Part shown: one piece after another, positions 1 through 8,303 of the stretch
Position numbering within the stretch: the stretch's first letter is position 1
How the letters are laid out: each line of letters opens with the position of its first letter
Assembly (NCBI GenBank): GCA_913047695.1
Contig: CAJWUI010000007.1
Span: forward strand, 1-64,000
Origin: an uncultured Bacteroidota bacterium
Lineage (GTDB): Bacteria; Bacteroidota; Bacteroidia; Flavobacteriales; Flavobacteriaceae
Direction: 5' to 3'
DNA: 64,000 bases
The notes under the pieces: generated by a model
Told to the model about the DNA's origin: nothing
What the model saw: only the letters and a program-made list of their open reading frames with translations
The model's database searches: none
Program-made: the position numbers and the translations under genes

Positions 1-32
1 CCAAAAATTGACAAAAAATGGTCTTTTTTCAT
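1..32 (-). CDS. possible 5' end of a gene running off the left edge
   Basis: Reading the minus strand, an ATG at 32-30 opens a frame that begins MKKDHFLSIF and runs off the window. Ten codons cannot identify a product. Support comes from context: the next gene is divergent, and a TTGTATATC element on the minus strand (69-77) resembles the promoter-like element seen before other genes here. It may equally be chance. Confidence 0.25.
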   Translation of the reverse strand, partial: MKKDHFLSIF

Positions 33-216
33 TTTAGTGGTTGATGCAATTTTCAACACGATATCTATGATATACAACTAAAATAGTAATATTAAAATTA
101 TCGGCGCTCCACCTTTATAAGGTTTAGTAGTAAATAGGCAGTTTAGATATTTTAATCATCAAAGCTTAACTATTTTAATTTTCATTAATTTCATTAAACG
201 GAAAATTAAAAAACCG

Positions 217-1314
217 ATGCATTCAATACCCCAAAACCGCGTTCGTTCAATAGACATACTTCGGGGTTTTGATATGTTGATGATAGTTTTGGCAGATCAA
301 TTTTTTTCTAAGTTAAATGAGGGTTTAGCCCTAGATATCACCGCATTTCTGTCACTTCAGTTTACACACCCCGAATGGTTTGGATTTAGATTCTATGACA
401 TTATTATGCCCTTGTTTCTTTTTATTGTTGGGTTGGTAATTCCCTTTTCAATGTCAAAATATCTAGAAATCTCTACCAACAAAAAATCTCTTTTCCTAAA
501 ACTAATCAGGAGATTTTTTATCCTTTTTTTGTTAGGATGGATTGTTCAAGGTAACCTTTTGGATTTCGACCTTTCAAAGTTTAAAATATTTAGCAATACA
601 CTTCAGGCCATCGCAGTTGGATATGTTTTTACCACAGTATCATATGTCTATCTCAAACCTACCCAAAGGTATTTTCTTTTTGCGGTTTGTTTGTTAGCAT
701 ATTCCCTTTTATTAACCTTACCAATTATTCCAGGGATTGGTAGGAGTACCCTAAATCCCAATACCAACTTTGCTCTTTACGTAGATAATTTAATTTTCGG
801 TTCTTTTGATGACGGGACGCAATACACTTGGTTTTTATCCAGTATAACTTTTACTGCAACCACCATGTCTGGACTTTTTGCAGGTGAAGTCATTAAAAAC
901 CAAAAAGATAAGTTCAAAGTAGTCAGAATGCTTTTTTCCTTTGGCGCTGTAGCCCTATCAATTGGTCTTTTAGGAAATACTTTTCATCCTATAGTTAAAA
1001 AAATATGGTCTTCTACTTTTGTATTGTTTTCTTCTGGAATTTGCTATTTCCTTATGGCTTTTTTTTATTGGCTCATTGATATAAAAAAGAAATATAAATG
1101 GGCATTTTTCTTAAAAGTTATAGGGATGAACGCAATTACAGCTTATGTAATTTCTCACGTTTTACCTTTTCCCAAAATTGCAGGTTTTTTATTTTACGGT
1201 TTAGCACCTTACACCACAAAATTTTATGATTTGATCACCGTAGTTGGAGGATTTGCTTTACTTTATCTATTACTTTGGTATATGTACAAAAACAAGACTT
1301 TTATTAAGGTTTAA
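217..1314 (+). CDS. NagX/HGSNAT-like membrane acyltransferase (DUF5009 type)
   Basis: A polytopic inner-membrane protein of 365 aa with about ten hydrophobic segments. The N-terminus has the RSIDILRGFDM signature (residues 10-20) of the COG4299 group, related to heparan-alpha-glucosaminide N-acetyltransferase and bacterial NagX. The second family motif follows at about 51-72: HPEW, then FYDIIMPLFLFIVG. Family members are thought to move acyl groups across the membrane onto amino sugars; the substrate here is unknown. The start is the only ATG in front of the signature. It stands alone, with 183 bp before the next operon and a divergent spacer behind it. The family call is solid; the precise function is inference. 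Confidence 0.8.
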   Translation: MHSIPQNRVRSIDILRGFDMLMIVLADQFFSKLNEGLALDITAFLSLQFTHPEWFGFRFYDIIMPLFLFIVGLVIPFSMSKYLEISTNKKSLFLKLIRRFFILFLLGWIVQGNLLDFDLSKFKIFSNTLQAIAVGYVFTTVSYVYLKPTQRYFLFAVCLLAYSLLLTLPIIPGIGRSTLNPNTNFALYVDNLIFGSFDDGTQYTWFLSSITFTATTMSGLFAGEVIKNQKDKFKVVRMLFSFGAVALSIGLLGNTFHPIVKKIWSSTFVLFSSGICYFLMAFFYWLIDIKKKYKWAFFLKVIGMNAITAYVISHVLPFPKIAGFLFYGLAPYTTKFYDLITVVGGFALLYLLLWYMYKNKTFIKV

Positions 1315-1460
1315 ACAATAATATAGTTGATTATTCTTACTATTTATCTCCAATGTTCTCAAGAAAATTCCAAATATTCTTACAAAAGCAGAAATGGAAA
1401 TTTCCAAAAATAATTGAATTATCCATTAACTTGGCCTCATAATTCATTTTAAGTACTAAA

Positions 1461-1470
1461 TTGTATATTG
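1461..1470 (+). promoter_or_regulatory. TTGTATATTG promoter-like element
   Basis: TTGTATATTG lies 27 nt before the ATG at 1498. The same 10-11 nt string occurs before the genes at 5730, 6411 and 8304, with a one-base variant at 13555. It resembles the Bacteroidota -7 box (TAnnTTTG) without matching it exactly. A promoter role is inferred from repetition and position. Confidence 0.45.
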
Positions 1471-1497
1471 AAAATTATAAACTCAAAATCATTAAAT

Positions 1498-1992
1498 ATG
1501 AAAAAGTCTTTAACATTACTCGCTTTCGCGATATTTACTTTTGTTTCAGGACAAAATGATAAAAAAACCTTTCAAGATTTAAAGCAACTAGAGGGTAAAT
1601 GGGTAGGAACTTTAAATCTTTCAAATGGAGAATCTAAGCCAATGAATTTACATTATAGTATCAGATCAAATGGTAGCGCACTTGTGGAGGAAAGCAATGA
1701 GGGAGGAACAGAAATGATGACTATAATAAATCTTCATAACGACAAAATTCTATCAACTCATTATTGTGGGGCAAGAAATAGACCAGTTGCAGAATTAAAG
1801 TCAAATAAGAATGGAATAATAAAATTTGTTACTAACCACAAACGAAGTGGATTAGATGTTAGCAAAGAGTCTTTTGTTGGTTCTTGGGAATTTGTTATAA
1901 CCCCCAATGAAAAAGATAAATTCACTTACAAATACACTTCAATTGGTCCTTATTCTTTTGAAGCTGTAGCAAAAATGAATCGAGTGAAATGA
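1498..1992 (+). CDS. secreted protein, lipocalin/DUF1579-like, unknown function
   Basis: A 164-aa exported protein. I take the ATG at 1498, not the track's TTG at 1468, because 1498 gives a clean signal peptide (MKKSLTLLAFAIFTFVSGQ) and leaves the TTGTATATTG element upstream. The mature part opens with a LEGKWVGTLNL-type strand, followed by alternating beta-strands. This is the general look of small beta-barrel proteins annotated DUF1579 or lipocalin-like, but I cannot assign a family with certainty. It is first in an apparent operon: its TGA overlaps the ATG of the serine hydrolase (ATGA). Function is unknown; a periplasmic binding or accessory role is only a guess. Confidence 0.7.
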   Translation: MKKSLTLLAFAIFTFVSGQNDKKTFQDLKQLEGKWVGTLNLSNGESKPMNLHYSIRSNGSALVEESNEGGTEMMTIINLHNDKILSTHYCGARNRPVAELKSNKNGIIKFVTNHKRSGLDVSKESFVGSWEFVITPNEKDKFTYKYTSIGPYSFEAVAKMNRVK

Positions 1993-3185
1993 AACACCTT
2001 ATTTGTCTCCTATTTTTTATATGCGCATTAAGTTTTTCTCAGTTTGATGATGTCAAACTTTTACAAAAAAAATTTATAAGTGAAGAGATAACAGGAAGTA
2101 ATGTTGCACTTGTTTATAAAGAAGGGAAGGTGGTATATATCAATATTGAAAACTCAGGTAAATTGGGAGACAAAAACATATCAAATAAGAGCTACAAACC
2201 CTATAAGGAAACTATATTTCCAATTTGGTCAATGTCAAAACCAATTACAACAGTAGCCACAATGATTTTATTAGAGAGGGGTTTGATTAAACTTTCAGAC
2301 AATGTTTCAAAATATATTCCATCAATGAGTAAAATGAATTGTGAGACTAATACTGGAATACAACCCTGTAAAAAACAAATTAAAATTTTAGATCTTTTAA
2401 CCCACAGATCAGGGTTTGGCTATTATGGAAATCCAGGATATGGATATGGTTTTACAAGTACCATTAAATATGACAATCTTGAAAGTTTTAGCAATGATTT
2501 ATCGAAAGCTGTTTTGAAATTTGAACCTGGGTCAAAATACTTTTATGGAATAAATCAAGCAGTACTTGGGCGAATTATCGAAGTCGTTTCAAAAAAGAGT
2601 TTTTTTGAATTTTTAAAATATGAGTTGTTTGATCCTCTTGATATGCACGAAACGAAATTTTATTTAACAGAGGAGGAAAAAAGTAGGTTCCAGCCACTTT
2701 TTATAAATACAGGGTTACTTAAAGGGTACACATATGAACTAAACGAACTATCGTATGATGAAAATAATCAAGCTTATTTTGGTGGAGAGGGATTAGTATC
2801 GACACTGGGAGACTATTCAAATTTTTGCAAAATGCTTTTAAATGGAGGTACATACAACGGAAAAAGAATCATAGATCAGAATAGCATCAATTTAATGACT
2901 AGAAAGTATTCACAATCATATCCAGATGAAGAATTTGCTGATACCAGAAAATTAGGTTTTTATTACGGGTTTTCACTTTTTGTTTTAGAAAATCCAGAAA
3001 TAGATGGTACTAATTCATCGAAAGGAATTTATGGATGGTCTGGTTACCACAATACTCATTTTTGGATTGACCCTGAAAAAAAATTATTTGCAATATTTCT
3101 TTCAAGGTCAAGGCAAAGTATATCCAATGTCGACATACAAAAGGAATTTAGGAGAGCTGTTTATATATCCATCAGAAATAAATAA
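1989..3185 (+). CDS. secreted serine hydrolase, beta-lactamase (class C) family
   Basis: An exported 398-aa member of the beta-lactamase/D-Ala-D-Ala carboxypeptidase/esterase superfamily. The signal peptide is MKHLICLLFFICALSFSQ. The nucleophile motif SxxK is SMSK at 81-84. The tyrosine motif is probably YGIN near residue 188, and the third motif region is GWSGYHNTHFW, followed by IDPEKKL. Members cleave peptides, esters or beta-lactams, and substrate cannot be told from sequence. Being class C-like does not imply antibiotic resistance. Translation is coupled to the upstream secreted protein (4-bp overlap), and the metallophosphoesterase starts 23 bp after its stop. Confidence 0.85.
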   Translation: MKHLICLLFFICALSFSQFDDVKLLQKKFISEEITGSNVALVYKEGKVVYINIENSGKLGDKNISNKSYKPYKETIFPIWSMSKPITTVATMILLERGLIKLSDNVSKYIPSMSKMNCETNTGIQPCKKQIKILDLLTHRSGFGYYGNPGYGYGFTSTIKYDNLESFSNDLSKAVLKFEPGSKYFYGINQAVLGRIIEVVSKKSFFEFLKYELFDPLDMHETKFYLTEEEKSRFQPLFINTGLLKGYTYELNELSYDENNQAYFGGEGLVSTLGDYSNFCKMLLNGGTYNGKRIIDQNSINLMTRKYSQSYPDEEFADTRKLGFYYGFSLFVLENPEIDGTNSSKGIYGWSGYHNTHFWIDPEKKLFAIFLSRSRQSISNVDIQKEFRRAVYISIRNK

Positions 3186-3208
3186 TCACTATACTTTTTA
3201 ATATTTAG

Positions 3209-4225
3209 GTGAAGCGTAGGACATTTATGAAAGGAACAACAAGTGCAATTGCAGGAATTGGGTTTCCAGCTATTCACTCTTTTCAAAGTCAATTTAAAAT
3301 AGCACAAAACCCTTTTGAAACATATGTAACTATGGATCAGGAAAAAGTTTGTTTTTATAGTGATGTGATAAGAGAAAAAATTAAAATTATACACATAGCT
3401 GACACTCATCTATACATGGATGACAGTAGGGGTTCGCCATATCAAAATTACAGTAGCCGCATGGCAAATGCTTACAATCAAACAATTCATTTCAAAACAG
3501 GAAAAAAAACAAATCCCGAAAAAGCTTTTGAGGAGGCAATAACATATGCTAAAGAATCAAAGGCTGATATTATTGCACTATTAGGGGATATTTTTAGTTT
3601 TCCATCTGAATTAGCAATTGAATGGGTTTTATTAAAACTGAAGGCTATTGATATTCCATATATTTATATAGCTGGTAACCATGATTGGCATTATGAAGGT
3701 ATGGACGGTGAGCTAGTCTCTCTTCGTGATAAATGGATAAAAAAACGTTTACTCCCCTTATATCAGCGAAAGAATCCTTTAATGGCAGCATATGACATTA
3801 AGGGAATCAGGTTTTTGGCCATTGATAATTCAACTTATGAAATTAATAATGACCAATTAAATTTTTTTAAGGAACAAGTTGCAACAGGTTTACCTCTTGT
3901 TTTATTGATCCACATTCCAATGTATGTTCCTGGGAAAAGCATTTCATTTGGTTGTGGAAATCCATTTTGGGGTGCAAAAACTGATCGAAATTTTAAATTA
4001 GAAAGACGCCCTAAATGGCCTGAAAATGGCCATACAAAAACAACTTTCAAATTTTATAGAGAGGTCTTTCAATCATCGAACCTTATTGGAATATTTGCTG
4101 GTCACATTCACCGCAATTCGATTGAAATTATTAAAGGAAAACCTCAGATAGTTTCAGATGATAATGCCAGTGGAGGGTATCTTGACATCGATTTTATTCC
4201 AATGGAGGACAAGTTTAAAATCTAA
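3209..4225 (+). CDS. Tat-exported metallophosphoesterase (calcineurin-like)
   Basis: A 338-aa calcineurin-like phosphoesterase. The two-metal site motifs appear in order: IADTH (63-67), LLGDIF (about 131), GNHDWH (about 156), LLIHIPM (about 231) and GHIHRN (about 297). The start is a GTG, supported because it places KRRTFMKG at the extreme N-terminus, a twin-arginine signal followed by a hydrophobic stretch. A later ATG (MKGTTSA) would remove both arginines. The enzyme probably acts on phosphomonoesters or diesters in the periplasm; its substrate is unknown. It is the third gene of the 1498-4225 operon and converges on the DUF2911 gene. Confidence 0.85.
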   Translation: MKRRTFMKGTTSAIAGIGFPAIHSFQSQFKIAQNPFETYVTMDQEKVCFYSDVIREKIKIIHIADTHLYMDDSRGSPYQNYSSRMANAYNQTIHFKTGKKTNPEKAFEEAITYAKESKADIIALLGDIFSFPSELAIEWVLLKLKAIDIPYIYIAGNHDWHYEGMDGELVSLRDKWIKKRLLPLYQRKNPLMAAYDIKGIRFLAIDNSTYEINNDQLNFFKEQVATGLPLVLLIHIPMYVPGKSISFGCGNPFWGAKTDRNFKLERRPKWPENGHTKTTFKFYREVFQSSNLIGIFAGHIHRNSIEIIKGKPQIVSDDNASGGYLDIDFIPMEDKFKI

Positions 4226-4246
4226 ACTAAACAATGAAATAAATTT

Positions 4247-4828
4247 TTAGTTTGGTACAAAAAAGGGAAAACTTATTGTTATTTTTTCCCAGCTTAATGA
4301 AATAGTCCCCTGTTGATTAGCAATTTTTTCAATTCTGTATGTCAGATTCTCCATTACTTCTTCTGAAATTTTTGGTTTTACATCGAATCTAAAAACATCA
4401 TCAGCCTGATTGTATTCATCTTTACTGTGTTGTTTCCAATTTTTATTAAATATTAATGTCCAAAATTCTTTATTTGGTATAGTGAAAAAACCATACTTTC
4501 CTGCTTTCAGTAAATTATCATTTATTAATAAGTCTTTGTTGGTAGAAATCCAAGTTGCATTGTGAGCACCTGATTGCCAAATATCTCCGTAAGCCAATAG
4601 GCCTCCGTAAATAATCCTTCCCCTAACAGATGGTGACGAATAATCGATATGAATATGGGCGCCATCAATCATTGTCATTGCATATTTACTTGGGCTTAAT
4701 TTTTCTTTTCTATTCGAAACCACTTCTTCGCCTTTTCGACTTTGATGCTTATGATCTGAATGATTTACTGAGTTATTTTTACAGCAAAGATGTGTAACCA
4801 CAAGAAAGCATAAAATTATTTTTTTCAT
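4247..4828 (-). CDS. DUF2911 lipoprotein
   Basis: A 193-aa lipoprotein with a short signal and lipobox ending in Cys 15-16 (VTHLCCKNN). The body matches the DUF2911 pattern well known in Bacteroidota: DYSSPSVRGRIIYGGL, then GDIWQSGAHNATWI, then a KAGKYGFFTIP turn and a W-x-LIFNKNW strand. The family is a beta-sandwich of unknown function, probably facing the periplasm. A His-rich linker (NHSDHKHQSRK) follows the lipidation site. It is transcribed alone, convergent with the phosphoesterase. The family call is confident; the role is unknown. Confidence 0.82.
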   Translation of the reverse strand: MKKIILCFLVVTHLCCKNNSVNHSDHKHQSRKGEEVVSNRKEKLSPSKYAMTMIDGAHIHIDYSSPSVRGRIIYGGLLAYGDIWQSGAHNATWISTNKDLLINDNLLKAGKYGFFTIPNKEFWTLIFNKNWKQHSKDEYNQADDVFRFDVKPKISEEVMENLTYRIEKIANQQGTISLSWEKITISFPFFVPN

Positions 4829-4902
4829 TAAATATTTTTAATCTCCGAGTTTTTTTATCTAACTCTAATAAAACATTAAATAATTCAATTTCATAAGTTT
4901 TA

Positions 4903-5043
4903 CTATTTAGTAATACTTGAAACGACAAGTTTTATTAATGAAAAATAAATATACAAACCTATTGTTAATGAAATTATAAGTGCTAGAGTAATACAAAATC
5001 TCTGTACTTTATTGTTTTTTTTAACTAGTTTTCCCAAATTCAT
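4903..5043 (-). CDS. possible small single-span membrane protein (46 aa)
   Basis: This frame is below the ORF track's size limit. It starts ATG at 5043 and ends TAG at 4903. It encodes a basic N-terminus (MNLGKLVKKNNK) and one strongly hydrophobic helix (FCITLALIISLTIGLYIYF), then a short polar tail. That layout suits a one-pass inner-membrane protein with the N-terminus inside. It fills the otherwise empty gap between the DUF2911 and RHH-like genes on the same strand. Hydrophobic frames also arise by chance in AT-rich DNA, so this is tentative. Confidence 0.35.
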   Translation of the reverse strand: MNLGKLVKKNNKVQRFCITLALIISLTIGLYIYFSLIKLVVSSITK

Positions 5044-5110
5044 ACTGATGTTCTCTTTTGTCTAGTTATTTTTTGTGTGAAATTACAACTTCCATGGGTA
5101 ATATAATTAT

Positions 5111-5359
5111 TTACTTTTTCAATTCCTGATGTTCTAATATTTCCGGAACATTTCCCTCTAGATCATCTATCAAAATATGTGGAGTATATTTTCTAATCCA
5201 TTGATAAATCACGCCTCTTATAAATTCAGTTTGGGAAGGTTGCTTACCAAATTTTTCTTTTGCCTCACTGGAATTTATAGCATGTTTAATGTAGTCAGTA
5301 AATTGCTTCGAAGCATTAAATTTGACTTGATTGTTGTATTGAATTTTAGTTTTTGGCAT
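5111..5359 (-). CDS. small ribbon-helix-helix-like protein
   Basis: An 82-aa cytoplasmic protein without signal or membrane segment. The predicted layout is a strand with alternating residues (QVKFNAS), a helix (KQFTDYIKHAI), a charged turn, then a second helix (TEFIRGVIYQWIRKY). This is compatible with a ribbon-helix-helix (CopG/Arc-type) DNA-binding fold, with an acidic C-terminal tail (DDLEGNVPEILEHQELKK). No toxin gene is adjacent, so an antitoxin role is not supported. I do not recognise a named family; a small regulator is the best guess. Confidence 0.55.
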   Translation of the reverse strand: MPKTKIQYNNQVKFNASKQFTDYIKHAINSSEAKEKFGKQPSQTEFIRGVIYQWIRKYTPHILIDDLEGNVPEILEHQELKK

Positions 5360-5697
5360 TTAAGGTTTGATTTGGAACAATAATAATTCGATATTATTTA
5401 TTTAATTATCTCGATCGGTTTATTTTTTTGTAAAAATATCAAATTATTTTTTAAAGGTACCTATTAAAATACCATTAAATATTCAAAATAAAAAAAATAC
5501 AAAAAAATTTTTTCTTTTTTACTATCAAAATTGATTTTTTAGACGTATTCCCTTTTTAAAATTTCTTAATTAGGCTTATTTTATTCAAAATATGCATAAT
5601 TTATCTTAATTTTTTGTGTTTTTTTAAAATAAACGCCCCTTTTTGTTTGATTTTTTATATTCTTATGGAAATACTTTTAAGTTAAATCGAATACTTC
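5360..5697. other. AT-rich intergenic spacer
   Basis: About 340 bases without a credible gene. The stretch is very AT-rich with several A or T runs and one short palindrome (CGATCG near 5412). The track's TTG start at 5643 in this spacer gives a frame without a signal peptide until the ATG at 5730, so I read it as leader. Apart from the promoter-like element at 5698-5708, I see no hairpin or repeat of note. Confidence 0.5.
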
Positions 5698-5708
5698 TTT
5701 GTATATTG
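5698..5708 (+). promoter_or_regulatory. TTTGTATATTG promoter-like element
   Basis: An exact copy of the 11-mer found before 6411 and 8304, placed 21 nt before the ATG of the SnoaL-like lipoprotein. Promoter function is inferred. Confidence 0.45.
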
Positions 5709-5729
5709 ATTAAGCTAAAATTTATTTTT

Positions 5730-6242
5730 ATGAAAACAAACATTTTATTTATTGCAACAATTATGTCTATGCTTTTTCTAGCTTGTAACCCTCAACAAAA
5801 TAGTACACCTCAAAAAGCAGAAAATCAAATAGGTATAATTAAAGGGGATGATTTTCGCTCCAATTCGATGATAACATTTATGGATGCTTATGTTAATAAC
5901 AATCTAAGCAGCGTTGCTGATTTATTTACTCCTGATGCGAAAATAATGATAAATGATGCTGATTTGACCTTTTCTCAAATGACAGAAGGATTTTCAGCAG
6001 GTCATCAATATTTTGAAAATATTCGCCACGAAAATAGAGATGCTTTTACAATGCATTACGAAGATGGTAAACCGGCAGGAAATATTTTTACACATTGCTG
6101 GTATACTTGGAAAGCAACAAGTAAAAAAACAGGTGAAGAACTTTCAATAAGAGGCTATGCTTGGATGAAATGGAAAGATGATAAAGTTGAAACAGTTTAT
6201 AATGCATTTGATCCTACCATGTATAACGCTTCTATGAATTGA
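5730..6242 (+). CDS. NTF2/SnoaL-like lipoprotein
   Basis: A 170-aa lipoprotein starting at ATG 5730, which gives the signal MKTNILFIATIMSMLFLAC with the lipidated Cys at 19. The track's TTG start at 5643 would bury that signal. The mature part fits the NTF2/SnoaL cone fold: an opening helix (MITFMDAYVNNNLSSVADLFTPDAKI), then strands with conserved aromatics (HCWYTWKA, GYAWMKWKDDKV). Such domains bind small molecules or act as isomerases or dehydratases, and no catalytic residues can be assigned here. It shares the promoter-like element with the secreted paralogs downstream, which suggests common regulation. Confidence 0.72.
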   Translation: MKTNILFIATIMSMLFLACNPQQNSTPQKAENQIGIIKGDDFRSNSMITFMDAYVNNNLSSVADLFTPDAKIMINDADLTFSQMTEGFSAGHQYFENIRHENRDAFTMHYEDGKPAGNIFTHCWYTWKATSKKTGEELSIRGYAWMKWKDDKVETVYNAFDPTMYNASMN

Positions 6243-6371
6243 AATAAGTGAATTTAATAAATTCAAATCTGTCATTTTTTGCGATCATTTTAATGGTTGT
6301 AAGTACTAGTTCAAACTGAACATGAGTTTTATTTATAGGGAATAATTATGCAAAAATAATTTATTGAGTAA

Positions 6372-6382
6372 TTTGTATATTG
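6372..6382 (+). promoter_or_regulatory. TTTGTATATTG promoter-like element
   Basis: An exact 11-mer 28 nt before the ATG at 6411. The downstream leader (an AT-rich stretch with CATAAA) resembles the leader of the paralog at 8304, suggesting promoter and gene were duplicated together. Confidence 0.45.
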
Positions 6383-6410
6383 TGATTTATTAATCATAAA
6401 CTAAAGTAAA

Positions 6411-7178
6411 ATGAAGAAAAAATATTTTTTATTACTCATTCTTTTATTTATTTACACAAATAATTTAATTGCTCAAAGAACTTTTGTTCTTCATGGTGTA
6501 AATGTTCCTTACCAAAATCAAGAAAATTTTGAAAGTCAAGAAATTGAATACAACTCTAAGTTAGCTCAGGACTACGTTGATAGTGGTAAGATGAGAGGAT
6601 GGGCATTATTAAAAAGAGTTCAAGGAATTGGAGATGCAGAGGATTATAAATTCAACTATTTTTGGGTTCATGCTTTTGACAACATTGAACAAATGGTTGC
6701 CCATAAAGAGAGTCCTTTTTGGGAAAAATTTGAAGATAAATTCGGTTTCAAACCAAATAAGCTCAAAGGTAATGGAATCACAAAAAGTGGTATGTATCAT
6801 TTTATGACCCAAGATGAATTCAATAATGGGCAGGGGAAGTATATAATTTTAAACGATGGAAAGGTCAATGATATACAAGCTGCTATTGAACTTGGAAAAA
6901 AGACAGGAAACATTTTCAAGAAAAACTCGAAAAAGACCGGCATGACAGGATGGGGGGTAGCAACAATCATAGCACCTCAAGACAAACACAATGATAGTAA
7001 TATTTTCTATTGGGATATATATGATTCAATGGAAGGTGTGATGAAACATATGGCTAACCAAGGTGCAGTTTCGTATATACCGAATGATATGGTTGAGAAG
7101 TTTTTAAGTAATCTCCCAGATGGTTTCTCACACAGAAACATAACCGAAATTATTATTGGTACTTCTCCCAAACAATAA
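6411..7178 (+). CDS. secreted paralog A, possible dimeric alpha/beta-barrel protein
   Basis: A 255-aa exported protein (signal MKKKYFLLLILLFIYTNNLIAQ). It is a paralog of the product at 8304: both have a similar length, a K-(M/L)-(R/K)-GWA-(L/M)-L-(K/Q)-R segment near residue 60, and a second similar half containing GWGVAT/MWATAR-like strands. Each half reads as strand-helix-strand with aromatic residues, like ABM/NIPSNAP ferredoxin-like domains, but I cannot name the family. The two halves suggest an internal duplication. It ends at a strong terminator shared with the convergent gene. Function is unknown. Confidence 0.68.
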   Translation: MKKKYFLLLILLFIYTNNLIAQRTFVLHGVNVPYQNQENFESQEIEYNSKLAQDYVDSGKMRGWALLKRVQGIGDAEDYKFNYFWVHAFDNIEQMVAHKESPFWEKFEDKFGFKPNKLKGNGITKSGMYHFMTQDEFNNGQGKYIILNDGKVNDIQAAIELGKKTGNIFKKNSKKTGMTGWGVATIIAPQDKHNDSNIFYWDIYDSMEGVMKHMANQGAVSYIPNDMVEKFLSNLPDGFSHRNITEIIIGTSPKQ

Positions 7179-7197
7179 ATCTTTATAAAATTTTGCT

Positions 7198-7227
7198 AAA
7201 GAACCCTCCCGGACAGGGGGGTTCTTT
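7198..7227 (+). terminator. bidirectional Rho-independent terminator
   Basis: A 12-bp stem (AAAGAACCCTCC / GGGGGGTTCTTT, one G-T pair) with a 6-nt loop. A and T runs flank both sides, so it can end both the plus-strand gene before it and the minus-strand isomerase-like gene after it. Confidence 0.85.
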
Positions 7228-7239
7228 ATTATCTAATAT

Positions 7240-8178
7240 TTAAATACCAAATTTAGAAAGTGAGGCTCTCACTCTTTTAAGCTTTGCTTTAACCTCCATT
7301 TTGTTAAGTTCTTTATTAAAAGGCTCAACACTTACTGCTCCATTATACCCTTTATTTCTAATTATGTTTAAAAAATTTTCCAAGTCAATTATTCCTGTAT
7401 CACCTGGCAACTCTCTCTCAAGATCCATCTGAGTAGCAATAGTTCTACCTAATACTCCATCGTTTAATTGTACAGAAATAATATCTTCAGCTTTTAAAAA
7501 ATCAAGATCTTCATTTTTATCTTCAGCGCAATAAGTATGGTAGCTATCAAGCAAATAACCAACATTGTTTTTCTCAATGGACTTTATAAGCTCTTTTAAT
7601 CCATTTATGCTATGTAAAAAAGGATATTTATCTCTTGCCATAAGTGTCTTTGGACCAACATATTCTAATCCTAATTTTAGACCTGAATCTTCTAGAACAG
7701 TCGCGACTTTATTTAATCGAGTTCTGTGCTGTTCAAAATTTCTCACATAAGTCAACGTTTTGTGAGTAGGCATGATCCAAGTCACTAAACTTGAAACATT
7801 TAATGAAACAATCGAATTTATATTTTCTACCAGAAAATCATATCCTTCTTTAAACTTCGACTCTGTTGTTCTAAATTCAATAGGTAGGCCTCCAGAGTCA
7901 AAAACAATTTCATTTTCTTTCATTTTTTCTAGATAAGCCATTTTATCACTTTCTTTAAATTGTATAAGTTCTCTCAAAGGTGGACTTATGGCTGAAAACT
8001 TGAACTTAATTGCATAATCTAGTAATTCTTTGGCGGTACATCTGATACCTATAGCTCCGGGACTCAATGATGCTTTTAAGCTTTTTTTAGAATCGATAAA
8101 CTCAAAATAATTAATAAAATGCGGGCTTATTGCGGCGGCTGAAAAAGATTTAATAAAGTTTCTCCTTTTTAACATCAT
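7240..8178 (-). CDS. Tat-exported sugar phosphate isomerase/epimerase-like TIM barrel
   Basis: A 312-aa protein of the xylose isomerase/AP-endonuclease-2 TIM-barrel superfamily. The N-terminus is twin-arginine-like (LKRRNFIKSFSAAA), implying export of a folded protein. Barrel motifs include LKLGLEYVGPKT (the metal-binding Glu strand), VGYLLDSYHTYCAED, ISVQLNDG, and a final SVEPFNKEL with the C-terminal Glu. These Glu/Asp/His residues form the usual divalent-metal site. Members isomerise sugars or inositols; the substrate here is unknown. It sits between the two secreted paralogs in opposite orientation. Start 8178 or the next ATG (8175) are equivalent. Confidence 0.8.
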   Translation of the reverse strand: MMLKRRNFIKSFSAAAISPHFINYFEFIDSKKSLKASLSPGAIGIRCTAKELLDYAIKFKFSAISPPLRELIQFKESDKMAYLEKMKENEIVFDSGGLPIEFRTTESKFKEGYDFLVENINSIVSLNVSSLVTWIMPTHKTLTYVRNFEQHRTRLNKVATVLEDSGLKLGLEYVGPKTLMARDKYPFLHSINGLKELIKSIEKNNVGYLLDSYHTYCAEDKNEDLDFLKAEDIISVQLNDGVLGRTIATQMDLERELPGDTGIIDLENFLNIIRNKGYNGAVSVEPFNKELNKMEVKAKLKRVRASLSKFGI

Positions 8179-8263
8179 ATCATAAATATATGTAAAAGTT
8201 GCTTTCAGTTGAAATAGTTATTTAAATCATATGAACTATTGTAAAAATATTGCACAGAACTTA

Positions 8264-8274
8264 TTTGTATATTG
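8264..8274 (+). promoter_or_regulatory. TTTGTATATTG promoter-like element
   Basis: An exact 11-mer 29 nt before the ATG at 8304, within the short divergent region shared with the isomerase-like gene. Confidence 0.45.
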
Positions 8275-8303
8275 TATCATATTAACCATAAATCACAATT
8301 TAA

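Noticed and set aside
1468-1497. TTG start of the track ORF at 1468
   Set aside because: It would overlap the promoter-like element and put ten residues before a perfect signal peptide; ATG 1498 is better.
5643-5729. TTG-started extension of the SnoaL-like lipoprotein
   Set aside because: The lipobox signal begins at ATG 5730, and the extension contains the promoter-like element.
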